The notes under the pieces are model-generated. The model was not told where the DNA came from and searched no databases. It was given only the letters and a program-made list of their open reading frames with translations. Positions 1 through 7,332 of a DNA stretch of 11,497 nt are shown here, one piece after another. Origin of the DNA: an uncultured Bacteroidota bacterium (GTDB taxonomy: Bacteria; Bacteroidota; Bacteroidia; UKL13-3). Position 1 is the stretch's first letter. Every line of letters starts with the position of its first letter. Location of the stretch: NCBI GenBank assembly GCA_903888395.1, contig CAISTO010000169.1:1-11497 (forward strand), given 5' to 3'. The position numbers were made by a program, and so were the translations under genes.

Positions 1-24
1 ATTCATAATTTATCATTCATAATT
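1..24. repeat. Short AT-rich direct repeat at the window edge
   Basis: ATTCATAATT occurs at 1-10 and again at 15-24, a 14-bp period. It lies in the AT-rich leader before the M1 peptidase gene and may continue to the left of the window. It looks like low-complexity intergenic sequence. I see no convincing TAnnTTTG promoter between it and the start codon at 66, so the promoter may lie upstream of the window. Confidence 0.4.
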
Positions 25-65
25 CAATAAAATTCTTATTTTCGAAACTTTATTTATAATTATAT

Positions 66-2420
66 ATGACTAAGATTCTTTTTACCGCAATTATTTATAT
101 CATTTCATTCAATTGGTGTATTTCACAAAACATTCAAAACAATCCGAAATCAAATCATGGGAACAAATTTGAACAATTGGGAACCATATTACCTGATGCG
201 AATAATTTCAGAACTGCATCTGGTGCGCCTGGAAATCAGTATTGGCAACAAAAAGCAGATTATGATATAGAAGCATTTTTAAATGAAAAAGAACTTCTTT
301 TAGAAGGAAGTGAAAAAATAGTTTACCACAATAATTCACCCGATAATTTGAATTATTTATGGTTACAGTTAGACGAAAACGAACACAATCCGAATACTGA
401 ATCAAACTACTTTAATGGCAGTAAAATTAATAAACCAGTAACTGATGCGGAATTAAAAGCTTTAGATATAAAAACACATTTAAAAGGATTTGGTACAAAC
501 ATTATTTCAGTTACTGACAGTGCAGGAAATAAATTACCCTTTACCATTAATAATACCATGATGCGAATAGATTTACCAAAGGTTTTAAAAGCCAAAGGCA
601 AATTTGTTTTTAAAATAAAATGGAATTATAAAATTCCTGAAAAAATGAGAATTGGTGGCCGTGGTGGATACGAAATGTTTGACGACAATGGCAATTGTTT
701 ATTTACCATTTCTCAATGGTTTCCGCGCATGTGTGTGTACAATGATTATGGTGGTTGGAACAATAAACAGTTTACAGGAAGAGGAGAATTTTCATTGGCA
801 TTTGGCGATTATAAAGTAAAAATGAAAGTTCCTGCCGACCATATTATAGCTGCTACAGGCGAATGTAAAAACTACGAACAAGTATTAACAGCTGAGCAAT
901 TGGCCAAATGGAAACAATCGAAAACAGCTACAAGTCCAATTGAAATAGTTACTTTAGATGAAGCAAAAGCAAAAGAGCTAAACCCCGATAAAAACAATTA
1001 CAAAACTTGGATATATACTGCCGAAAATGTAAGGGATTTTGCCTGGGGAAGTTCACGCAAATTTGTTTGGGATGCCATGGGAATTATGCAGGGCAATAAA
1101 CAAGTAATGTGCATGAGTTATTATCCAAAAGAATCATATGGCTTATACAGTAAATACTCTACAAAAGTAGTGGCTCACACCATCAAAACATATTCTAAAT
1201 TTACGGTAAATTACCAATATCCAACTGCCATCAGTGTAGAGGCTGCAAGTGGAATGGAATATCCCATGATCTGTTTTAATTATGGTAGAACAGAAGCTGA
1301 CGGAACCTATGCTGAACGCACAAAATACGGAATGATAGGCGTTATTATTCACGAAGTGGGACATAACTTTTTTCCAATGATAATTAATAGCGATGAACGC
1401 CAATGGAGCTGGATGGACGAGGGTTTGAACACCTTTGTACAATTTTTAACGGAACAAGAATTTGATAATAATTATCCTGCCGGAAGAGGACCTGCTCATA
1501 AAATAGTAGATTACATGAAATTGAGTAAAGACCAATTAGAGCCTATTATGACTAATAGTGAAAATATCAATAATTTTGGTGCAAATGCTTATGGAAAACC
1601 TGCAACTGCGTTAAATATATTAAGAGAAACTGTAATGGGGCGCGAATTATTTGATTACGCATTTAAACAATACGCACAAAGATGGGAATTTAAACACCCC
1701 ACTCCTTCCGACTTTTTCAGAACCATGGAAGATGCTTCCGGTGTAGATTTAGATTGGTATTGGAGAGCTTGGTTTTACGACATTGACCCAGTAGATATTA
1801 GTTTAGATTCAGTTAGTTTAATAAGGGTAAATAATACCAAAGAAATTCCTGAAAAAATGGTTACTACTAAAAGGAGAGACATTCCTGTAGAATTTGAGTT
1901 TATTTCAAAAATTAGAAACAAACAAAGTGGCATGACTTTTTTAGTAGATTTAGATACTACACTTAGAGATTTTTATTATTACAACAAAGCAAAAACAGAA
2001 GATTTCCCTTTAGAAACTACTAAAAATGTAAATGAAAGACTGACACTTTTAACACCAGAAGAAAGTAAAGTATTAGAAAATAATTATTACTATGAGTTAA
2101 ATTTTAGCAATAAAGGTGGCTGTGTAATGCCTGTAATTATTCAGTGGAATTATACCGATGGAACCAATGAAATAGATCAAATTAGTGCTTATATTTGGCG
2201 TAAAAATGAAACTAATTTCACCAAAACATTTGCAAAAAACAAAGAAGTAAAATCAATTGTAATTGACCCATACCGCGAAACTGCCGATATTAATGAATTC
2301 AATAATACTTGGCCAATAACTATTGCAACATCACGCTTTGATATTTATAAAACTAAAAAAGTAGGACGTGGTGAAAACAATGATTTGAACTTGATGCAAA
2401 AAGCAAGAGGAACGAAATAA
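66..2420 (+). CDS. Exported M1-family zinc metallopeptidase (aminopeptidase N-like)
   Basis: This 784-aa protein is predicted to remove N-terminal residues from peptides using one zinc ion. A hydrophobic signal peptide covers about residues 1-20, so it should act in the periplasm or outside the cell. The beta-rich N-terminal M1 domain runs to about residue 300. The substrate-binding GAMEN-like segment appears as GMEYP (396-400). The zinc site is HEVGH (429-433) with the third ligand E452 in WMDEGLNT, the HExxH-18-E spacing of gluzincins. Y509, in ANAYGKP, is the likely transition-state tyrosine. A beta-rich C-terminal region of about 200 residues follows the catalytic domain. I see no obvious type IX secretion C-terminal domain and no clear lipobox, although a cysteine sits at residue 18 within the signal peptide. 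The family assignment is firm. The substrate, and whether the natural activity is aminopeptidase, are inferred. The start is the only methionine that keeps the signal peptide. The gene stands alone. Confidence 0.93.
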   Translation: MTKILFTAIIYIISFNWCISQNIQNNPKSNHGNKFEQLGTILPDANNFRTASGAPGNQYWQQKADYDIEAFLNEKELLLEGSEKIVYHNNSPDNLNYLWLQLDENEHNPNTESNYFNGSKINKPVTDAELKALDIKTHLKGFGTNIISVTDSAGNKLPFTINNTMMRIDLPKVLKAKGKFVFKIKWNYKIPEKMRIGGRGGYEMFDDNGNCLFTISQWFPRMCVYNDYGGWNNKQFTGRGEFSLAFGDYKVKMKVPADHIIAATGECKNYEQVLTAEQLAKWKQSKTATSPIEIVTLDEAKAKELNPDKNNYKTWIYTAENVRDFAWGSSRKFVWDAMGIMQGNKQVMCMSYYPKESYGLYSKYSTKVVAHTIKTYSKFTVNYQYPTAISVEAASGMEYPMICFNYGRTEADGTYAERTKYGMIGVIIHEVGHNFFPMIINSDERQWSWMDEGLNTFVQFLTEQEFDNNYPAGRGPAHKIVDYMKLSKDQLEPIMTNSENINNFGANAYGKPATALNILRETVMGRELFDYAFKQYAQRWEFKHPTPSDFFRTMEDASGVDLDWYWRAWFYDIDPVDISLDSVSLIRVNNTKEIPEKMVTTKRRDIPVEFEFISKIRNKQSGMTFLVDLDTTLRDFYYYNKAKTEDFPLETTKNVNERLTLLTPEESKVLENNYYYELNFSNKGGCVMPVIIQWNYTDGTNEIDQISAYIWRKNETNFTKTFAKNKEVKSIVIDPYRETADINEFNNTWPITIATSRFDIYKTKKVGRGENNDLNLMQKARGTK

Positions 2421-2474
2421 TTTTGGATTTTGGATGTTGAATTTTGGATTGGGAGATGAGAGATGGGAGATGAG
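2421..2474. repeat. Low-complexity tandem motifs after the M1 gene
   Basis: Immediately after the M1 stop codon the top strand carries repeated TTTTGGAT words (2421-2450). Two exact copies of GGGAGATGAG follow at 2451-2460 and 2465-2474, a 14-bp period. The stretch does not read as coding and has no hairpin typical of a terminator. A similar purine-rich tandem tract follows the M16 gene at 10951-10982. Confidence 0.55.
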
Positions 2475-2491
2475 TTAATCTAAATTCTCAC

Positions 2492-2584
2492 GGTCGTTGA
2501 GCTTGTTGAAACTATTTCAAAATACAACATAATTTAACATTTCGACAAGCTCAATGTCCCAAAAGGTCGTTGAGCTTGCCGAAT
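2492..2584. repeat. Three-copy 20-bp element, two direct and one inverted
   Basis: Copy 1 (2492-2511) reads GGTCGTTGAGCTTGTTGAAA. Copy 2 (2540-2559) is on the opposite strand, where it reads GGACATTGAGCTTGTCGAAA. Copy 3 (2565-2584) reads GGTCGTTGAGCTTGCCGAAT. Copies 2 and 3 form a tight imperfect hairpin (2541-2559 with 2565-2583, loop CAAAA). Copies 1 and 2 can pair instead with a longer loop of 28 nt. Elements with the core TTGAGCTTGTCGAA are, from memory, frequent between genes in Bacteroidota; their role is unknown to me. They could act as transcript-end or RNA-stability structures. Confidence 0.75.
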
Positions 2585-2650
2585 CCGAACACGTATTTTT
2601 AGTGATAGGGAATTTGGAATAGAGAATTGAGATTTGTTGGTGTTGTGTCA

Positions 2651-2842
2651 CCTCTAAGAGGCCTTAGTTTGTAGGGTTTATTTTGTTTTACAATAGTATC
2701 GCCTCTACGAGGCTTTTAGGAAGTCTTGTTTGTTTTCTTACAATTGTATCGCTTCAACTTGGCTTTTTGGGAAATTGTGCCGTAGGCACTATATATGGGT
2801 AACATCAGTAAAACTATAAAAGTCACTTTGTGCCGTAGGCAC
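2651..2842. repeat. REP-like array of five small hairpins with a TAC loop
   Basis: The hairpins are CCTCTAAGAGG (2651-2661), GCCTCTACGAGGC (2701-2713), a decayed GCTTCAACTTGGC (2751-2763), and two exact copies of GTGCCGTAGGCAC (2777-2789 and 2830-2842). The last two sit inside an identical 19-bp repeat (2775-2793 and 2828-2846). Centre-to-centre distances are 51, 50, 26 and 53 bp. The second and third carry GTATC just before the hairpin on the plus strand. The last two carry TATA before GTGCCTACGGCAC on the minus strand, so they look like the same kind of unit in opposite orientation. No transposase is nearby. Confidence 0.75.
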
Positions 2843-2851
2843 TATACATTG

Positions 2852-4168
2852 CTAAAAATAAAATACCAGCCACACCACTACTAAAACTGGTAGTAAATAA
2901 GGTAAGCTATACTTAAAAATATAATCACCAAAGCTGGGCATTTTTACTCCTGCTTTATCAGCAATGGATTTAACCATAAAATTAGGACCATTTCCTATAT
3001 AAGTCATGGCACCAAAAAACACCGCACCAGTAGACAATGCGGATAGAAAATTGATGTGATCCGTTTTCAAAAATTCCTTTACATCATTCATGTTATCCAT
3101 GCTAAATCCAAATTTGGCAAGTACCACAGCAAATACATTTAAATAAGTTGGCGCATTGTCGAGTACCGATGAAAATGCTCCGCTGAACCAATAAGCAACG
3201 CTTACAGATATTTTACTGCTTATTTCCGGGTTTTGAGCCATGTGCTCCAACCATTGCAAAGCAGGAATCATGGTTAAGAATATGCCAATAAATAACCATG
3301 CCACTTCTTTAATTGGATCAAATGAAAATTCATTGCTTTCTAATGCTTTTTTGTTGCTTAATTTAAAACAAAAGAAAGCAGCACTTAATTGAATAATTTC
3401 ACGAATAAAAGATATTTTTTTGCCATCAATGGCAATATGCGGAAGACCATCAATTAGGTTTGGATCAATAAAAATACTGATGATTCCAATGGCCAACCAA
3501 ATAAAATTTTTCTTACCATTGATAATAATTTTATTGGTGTAATGAGCGCTAACATCCACATCGTCTAATTGGGTGTTTTTTCTATCTACCAAAAAGAAAA
3601 CAAATAAAATACCTGCAATGCCAACTATCCATTTTGGCAATAAATGTATAAAAGTCCATTGAAAAGGAACGCCTTTTAAGTAACCCATAAATAAAGGAGG
3701 ATCTCCAATTGGAGTTAATAATCCACCTAAATTAGATACAATAAAAATAAAGAAAACAATGTGATATGGCTTTAATCGGTAACGGTTAATGCGCATAAAT
3801 GGTTTGATTAACAATACTGAAGCACCGGTAGTTCCTAGTAAGTTGGTTAGAATTGCTGCCAATAATAAAAACAAAATATTATTGATTGGCTTACTTTCAA
3901 TATCTACAAAAACATAAATGCCTCCACTTGCAACAAACAAAATGGTAAGCAAACTGATAAAGGAAATATATTCACCAATGGTTTCCAAAGGATGGGTAAA
4001 ATTATCCATTGCAAAGCCATAATATAAAAACACAATTACACCTAAACCTACACTAACTTTTGAATAATGATGGTGCCAAAATTTTTCAAGGAATATTGGA
4101 CCAATGGCTATTAATAGTAATAATAATACAAAAGGAAAAACTAAAAATAATGGTGGAATGATATGCAT
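2852..4168 (-). CDS. NhaD/citrate-type ion transporter (putative Na+/H+ antiporter)
   Basis: This is a 438-aa inner-membrane protein with about 11-12 hydrophobic segments. The motifs fit the ion transporter superfamily that holds NhaD, ArsB and CitM, and most resemble the Bacteroidota proteins annotated as sodium:proton antiporters or putative citrate transporters. The first half has TNLLGTTGASVLLIKP (108-123) and SNLGGLLTPIGDPP (145-158). The second half has SSVLDNAPTYL (333-343) and TYIGNGPNFMVKS (389-401). These paired polar, Gly/Pro-rich segments suggest the two inverted repeats of this fold, with the substrate site between them. A hydrophilic loop lies at about 195-220. Sodium/proton exchange is the usual annotation, but the substrate cannot be read from sequence and an organic anion is possible. 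The gene is monocistronic and divergent from the DUF5329-like gene. Its 3' end abuts the hairpin array. The ATG at 4168 is followed directly by the first membrane segment. Confidence 0.85.
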   Translation of the reverse strand: MHIIPPLFLVFPFVLLLLLIAIGPIFLEKFWHHHYSKVSVGLGVIVFLYYGFAMDNFTHPLETIGEYISFISLLTILFVASGGIYVFVDIESKPINNILFLLLAAILTNLLGTTGASVLLIKPFMRINRYRLKPYHIVFFIFIVSNLGGLLTPIGDPPLFMGYLKGVPFQWTFIHLLPKWIVGIAGILFVFFLVDRKNTQLDDVDVSAHYTNKIIINGKKNFIWLAIGIISIFIDPNLIDGLPHIAIDGKKISFIREIIQLSAAFFCFKLSNKKALESNEFSFDPIKEVAWLFIGIFLTMIPALQWLEHMAQNPEISSKISVSVAYWFSGAFSSVLDNAPTYLNVFAVVLAKFGFSMDNMNDVKEFLKTDHINFLSALSTGAVFFGAMTYIGNGPNFMVKSIADKAGVKMPSFGDYIFKYSLPYLLPVLVVVWLVFYF

Positions 4169-4233
4169 GAATAATATTTAAAATGTTTTACAATTATAAT
4201 TTACAAAAAATGTTTTTATTGCAAATAATAATC

Positions 4234-4620
4234 ATGGCAAATATGAATAAACTATTGATAATTTTTACATTTTTATTGGCAAATAAAATAGAGGCCAAAA
4301 CATTTTTTGCTTTCCCTTTTTCCATTACACAAAATTTTTCGGAAGAACAGAAAATAGAAAAACTAATTAATTACATAGAAAAAAGTGAAGCCCTATTTAT
4401 TAGAAATGGTACAGAATACCCCGCAAAAGAAGCCGCTGACCATTTAAGAATGAAACGTAAAAAAGCAGGAAATAAGGTAAAAACGGCCAAAGATTTTATT
4501 GACTTAATAGCCAGCAAATCATCTATGAGTGGAGAAGCCTATCAAATGAAATTTAAAAATGGTGCTATTATTAACACCCGCGATATGTTAAACAATGAAC
4601 TCAGGAAAATAGATAAATAA
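4234..4620 (+). CDS. Small exported DUF5329-like protein
   Basis: The preferred reading gives 128 aa. A signal peptide ends near IEA/KT, and a single compact domain covers about residues 41-107. It contains KLINYIEKSEALFIRNGTEY, then an alanine-rich helix (AKEAADHLRMKRKKAG), then TAKDFIDLIASKSSMSGEAYQMKF. This order matches my recollection of DUF5329, whose function is unknown; the mature protein should be periplasmic. The frame stays open back to an ATG at 4183 (145 aa), but that adds a 17-residue leader and leaves only 14 bp to the divergent transporter gene. Starts at 4234 (MANMNK) or 4243 (MNK) give a normal signal peptide, and there is no Shine-Dalgarno motif to choose between them. It ends 4 bp from the stop of the convergent DUF1569-like gene. 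Confidence 0.78.
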   Translation: MANMNKLLIIFTFLLANKIEAKTFFAFPFSITQNFSEEQKIEKLINYIEKSEALFIRNGTEYPAKEAADHLRMKRKKAGNKVKTAKDFIDLIASKSSMSGEAYQMKFKNGAIINTRDMLNNELRKIDK

Positions 4621-4624
4621 TCAT

Positions 4625-5086
4625 TTATTTTACCAATCCAAACTGATTGAAATGATGCCAAGTATGTTTGGTAAAAAACTGAGTCCATTCCTCAACATTT
4701 AATAAACCAAAAATTGGATGCGTTTTATCAACAATGGCATTTTCTTTGATTGCATTTGCAACTAATAGATGTCGTTTTTCATATTCATCAATGGCCAATG
4801 ACAGGTTTGCTAAAGTGCATTCAAACGATAAACTTTCTGTAAATTCATTGGTAATTCCTCGTTTGAAACCTCCCTCCGACCATAAAAAAGCACGCTTTAC
4901 TTTCTCAATTTTATCGGCTGGTGTTAATACCTTCACTTTATTATTCGATAATACATAATCGTAAATTAAACTTACATGTTCTATCATTTGCTGCGCATTT
5001 AAACTCCCAAATAATGCAGGAGTTTCAGGATTTAATTCGTTGCGAAGTGCAGTAAAATCAATATCTGGAAATTTTGTGAAGTTCAT
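4625..5086 (-). CDS. DUF1569/DinB-like four-helix protein
   Basis: This 153-aa protein has no signal peptide, so it is probably cytoplasmic. The layout resembles DUF1569, a branch of the DinB/YfiT-like helical-bundle superfamily. An early helix carries SLNAQQMIEHVSLIYDYVL with H37. The end has THPIFGLLNVEEWTQFF followed by KHTWHHFNQFGL. H37 with H141 and H145 (HxxxH) would form the three-histidine metal site typical of DinB-like folds. Related families include thiol-dependent S-transferases, but the reaction of this protein is unknown. It starts 14 bp after the stop of the polyphosphate kinase gene on the same strand, with no terminator between them, so the two are probably cotranscribed. Its own stop lies 4 bp from that of the convergent DUF5329-like gene. 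Confidence 0.8.
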   Translation of the reverse strand: MNFTKFPDIDFTALRNELNPETPALFGSLNAQQMIEHVSLIYDYVLSNNKVKVLTPADKIEKVKRAFLWSEGGFKRGITNEFTESLSFECTLANLSLAIDEYEKRHLLVANAIKENAIVDKTHPIFGLLNVEEWTQFFTKHTWHHFNQFGLVK

Positions 5087-5100
5087 ATTTTAAAAATTAA

Positions 5101-7188
5101 TTATTCTCCTTTTATATATATTTCATTTAAATAATTATAGGTTTCTATCTGACTACTTTTTTTGTTTTTACAATCACTTAATTGATAATCATTTTCGCCA
5201 TGTTCGTTAATTCTTCTGGCTTTACATTCATCGTTTAATTGCAAATTGATAATTGTTTTTATGGTGTTTTTTATTGCTGGATTATAAATAGGGAAAGCAC
5301 ATTCTATTCTATTGGTTAAGTTTCTGCTCATCCAATCGGCACTGGCCAAATAAATTAATTCACTGCCATTATTACAAAAAATATACACACGTGCATGTTC
5401 TAAAAACTTGTCAATGATACTGATTACTTCTATGTTTTCACTTAATCCTTTTACACCTGGAAGCAAAGAACAAACTCCTCTCACTATTAATTGAATTTTT
5501 ACTCCTACCCTACTTGCATCATATAATTTTTTTATCACATCATTGTCAACTAAACTATTCATTTTAGCAATGATATACGCGGACTTACCTTCTTTTTTAT
5601 TTGAAATTTCGGTATCTATCATTTCTAAAAACCTACGTTTCATGTTATCAGGCGCTATTAATAAGTGCTTATAAACTCCACGTTTCATGTTTAAAAACAA
5701 TTGGTCACTTAACATTTCTAACTCATTTGATATGCGCTCATCTTTAGTAAAAATTGCAAAATCACTGTAAATTTTAGCTGTCATTCCATTGTAATTTCCA
5801 GTAGATAAATGTGCGTATTTAACCGTTTGATTGTTTTCTTTTCGGTAAATTAAACAATATTTGGTATGTACTTTTTGCCCAGGTTTTCCAAAATGAACAT
5901 GTGCCCCAGCTTCTTGTAATTGATTGGTCCAATATATATTTGATTCCTCATCAAACCTAGCTTGTAGCTCCATTAATACAACCACTATCTTACCATTTTT
6001 TATTGCATTTATTAATGCATTAACTACATTACTATGCTTTGCAACCCTATACAAAGTTATTTTTATAGTATGAACATTTGGATCAATAGCCGCTTCGCGT
6101 AACAAGCGAATTAAATAATCGAATGACTGATAAGGATGGTGTAATAAAACATCGTGTTTAGCAATTACATCAAATAAATTTTTAGCTTTTTCTAGTTCTC
6201 TAATTCCTAAAACAGGAAGTGATTCATAATAATCTTCCTCACTTCCAACCTTTGGAAAATCCATGAAATCTTTAAAATTATGATACATACCACCGGCAAC
6301 CATGTTTACATTTTTAAGATCTAGTTTTTTTGCAAATAAATCGAGCATTTGCTTGGGCATAGCGGCATCATACACAAACCTAGTGGGCACTCCACGAGAA
6401 CGCTGTTTGATACTTTTTTGAATTTTATCGAGCAATGATACGGTGTAATCCCTATCATCTGTATCAAGCGTAAACTCCGCATCACGGGTAATTTTTATTA
6501 TATATGATTCATAAGTATCGTAATCAAATTGTTGGAATATTCTACTTAAATTCAGTTTTATAATGTCTTCCAAACAAATAATAAAGTTTCCATTTTCATT
6601 GCTTGGCAATTGATAAAAACGGTTTAAAATACCAACGGGAACTTCTATAATGGCATGTTTTGGAGCCAATATATTTTTACTATCTAAAAGTCGTACGGCC
6701 AAATAAATTGAACGATCTCTTAAATGTGGAGTATGTCTTAAATCGTCAATTATAATTGGAAAAAGTAAATTGATAACATTGGTTTTAAAATAATTTTTAA
6801 CTTGTAATTTTTGAACTTCATCAAGTTCATTGTTATTCACTAAAAATATTTTTTTTGCTGCTAAACTTGGTAATATACTATTTTGATAATTTTTATTGAA
6901 CCTGTCTTGTAGCGTTTGTACTTTTAGTTGAATAGCTTCTAATATTTCATCAGGACTATTTTGCACATCGCTGATTGCTTTTTTGCCATTTACTCTCTGA
7001 ACCCTGCGTAATTGGGCAACACGTACTTTAAAAAATTCGTCTAAATTGGAAGAAAAAATAGCTAAAAACTTAATCCTTTCCATTAAAGGATTTGCAGGAT
7101 TTTCGGCTTCCTGCAATACTCTTTCATTAAAATAAAGCCAACTTATTTCTCTGTCTTTAAATAGGTAACCTTTACTAGATTTGATCAT
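5101..7188 (-). CDS. ppk1: Polyphosphate kinase 1
   Basis: This enzyme reversibly moves the terminal phosphate of ATP onto inorganic polyphosphate, making the storage polymer used in stress survival and phosphate buffering. The 695-aa length is normal for the family. The N-terminal helical domain (about 1-105) has the hallmark REISWLYFNERVLQEA and SSNLDEFFKVRV. A head domain follows (about 106-315), then two phospholipase D-like catalytic domains. The likely phosphohistidine is H441 in GQKVHTKYCLIY, and the second catalytic histidine is H598 in FLEHARVYIF, corresponding to E. coli H435 and H592. Other conserved stretches are HHPYQSFDYLIRLLREAA (350-367), ELQARFDEESNIYW (407-420) and ASADWMSRNLTNRIE (615-629). 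All catalytic residues I can check are present. No exopolyphosphatase gene is adjacent. The leader (7189-7260) has only a weak promoter match, TTAATTTG on the minus strand, without a clear -33 box. Confidence 0.97.
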   Translation of the reverse strand: MIKSSKGYLFKDREISWLYFNERVLQEAENPANPLMERIKFLAIFSSNLDEFFKVRVAQLRRVQRVNGKKAISDVQNSPDEILEAIQLKVQTLQDRFNKNYQNSILPSLAAKKIFLVNNNELDEVQKLQVKNYFKTNVINLLFPIIIDDLRHTPHLRDRSIYLAVRLLDSKNILAPKHAIIEVPVGILNRFYQLPSNENGNFIICLEDIIKLNLSRIFQQFDYDTYESYIIKITRDAEFTLDTDDRDYTVSLLDKIQKSIKQRSRGVPTRFVYDAAMPKQMLDLFAKKLDLKNVNMVAGGMYHNFKDFMDFPKVGSEEDYYESLPVLGIRELEKAKNLFDVIAKHDVLLHHPYQSFDYLIRLLREAAIDPNVHTIKITLYRVAKHSNVVNALINAIKNGKIVVVLMELQARFDEESNIYWTNQLQEAGAHVHFGKPGQKVHTKYCLIYRKENNQTVKYAHLSTGNYNGMTAKIYSDFAIFTKDERISNELEMLSDQLFLNMKRGVYKHLLIAPDNMKRRFLEMIDTEISNKKEGKSAYIIAKMNSLVDNDVIKKLYDASRVGVKIQLIVRGVCSLLPGVKGLSENIEVISIIDKFLEHARVYIFCNNGSELIYLASADWMSRNLTNRIECAFPIYNPAIKNTIKTIINLQLNDECKARRINEHGENDYQLSDCKNKKSSQIETYNYLNEIYIKGE

Positions 7189-7281
7189 TTATAATATAAT
7201 TTATTAGGTAATATATTGCAAATTAACAATAAATAAAGATTGCTTGTATATTAACATTTAAACAACTGAATGGGTATAAAC

Positions 7282-7318
7282 AAAAAAAATCCCGCTTTTT
7301 TGGAGCAGGATTTTTTTT
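7282..7318 (-). terminator. Intrinsic terminator of the DUF6580-like gene
   Basis: Arms at 7282-7296 and 7304-7318 pair over 15 positions with one mismatch (C7293 with A7307) around a 7-nt loop. The left arm starts with eight A residues, which become the U tract when transcribed on the minus strand. It begins 14 bp beyond the stop of the DUF6580-like gene. The T run on the right means it could also work on the plus strand, but no plus-strand gene precedes it. It separates this gene from ppk1 downstream. Confidence 0.88.
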
Positions 7319-7332
7319 AAAATTATCAAATT

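Larger units (their letters stand above)
2421..2851. other. Gene-free repeat island between convergent genes
   Basis: About 430 bp separate the end of the M1 gene from the end of the transporter gene, which run towards each other. I find no credible open reading frame, tRNA or classical U-tract terminator here. The space is occupied by purine-rich tandem words (2421-2474), three copies of a 20-bp element (2492-2584) and five small hairpins (2651-2842). The hairpins nearest the transporter stop could help end its transcript, but they lack a following T run on the minus strand. Confidence 0.7.

Noticed and set aside
208..601. Two 64-65-aa minus-strand frames in the 5' part of the M1 gene
   Set aside because: Both are antisense to conserved M1 coding sequence, are short, and have no recognisable domain or start signal.
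1143..1442. 99-aa open frame on the minus strand inside the M1 gene
   Set aside because: It lies wholly opposite the zinc-site region of a clear M1 peptidase. Its translation matches no family I recognise, and it has no plausible promoter. It is a shadow frame.
2651..2842. CRISPR array
   Set aside because: The spacing is regular, but the repeated part is only 11-19 bp, the copies differ, the orientation flips, and there are no cas genes. A REP-like hairpin array fits better.
2421..2851. Insertion-sequence remnant
   Set aside because: No transposase fragment, long terminal inverted repeats or target-site duplication can be seen. The palindromes are too small and too many.
4734..4958. 74-aa plus-strand frame opposite the DUF1569-like gene
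   Set aside because: The minus-strand gene has family motifs including the His triad, whereas this frame has none.
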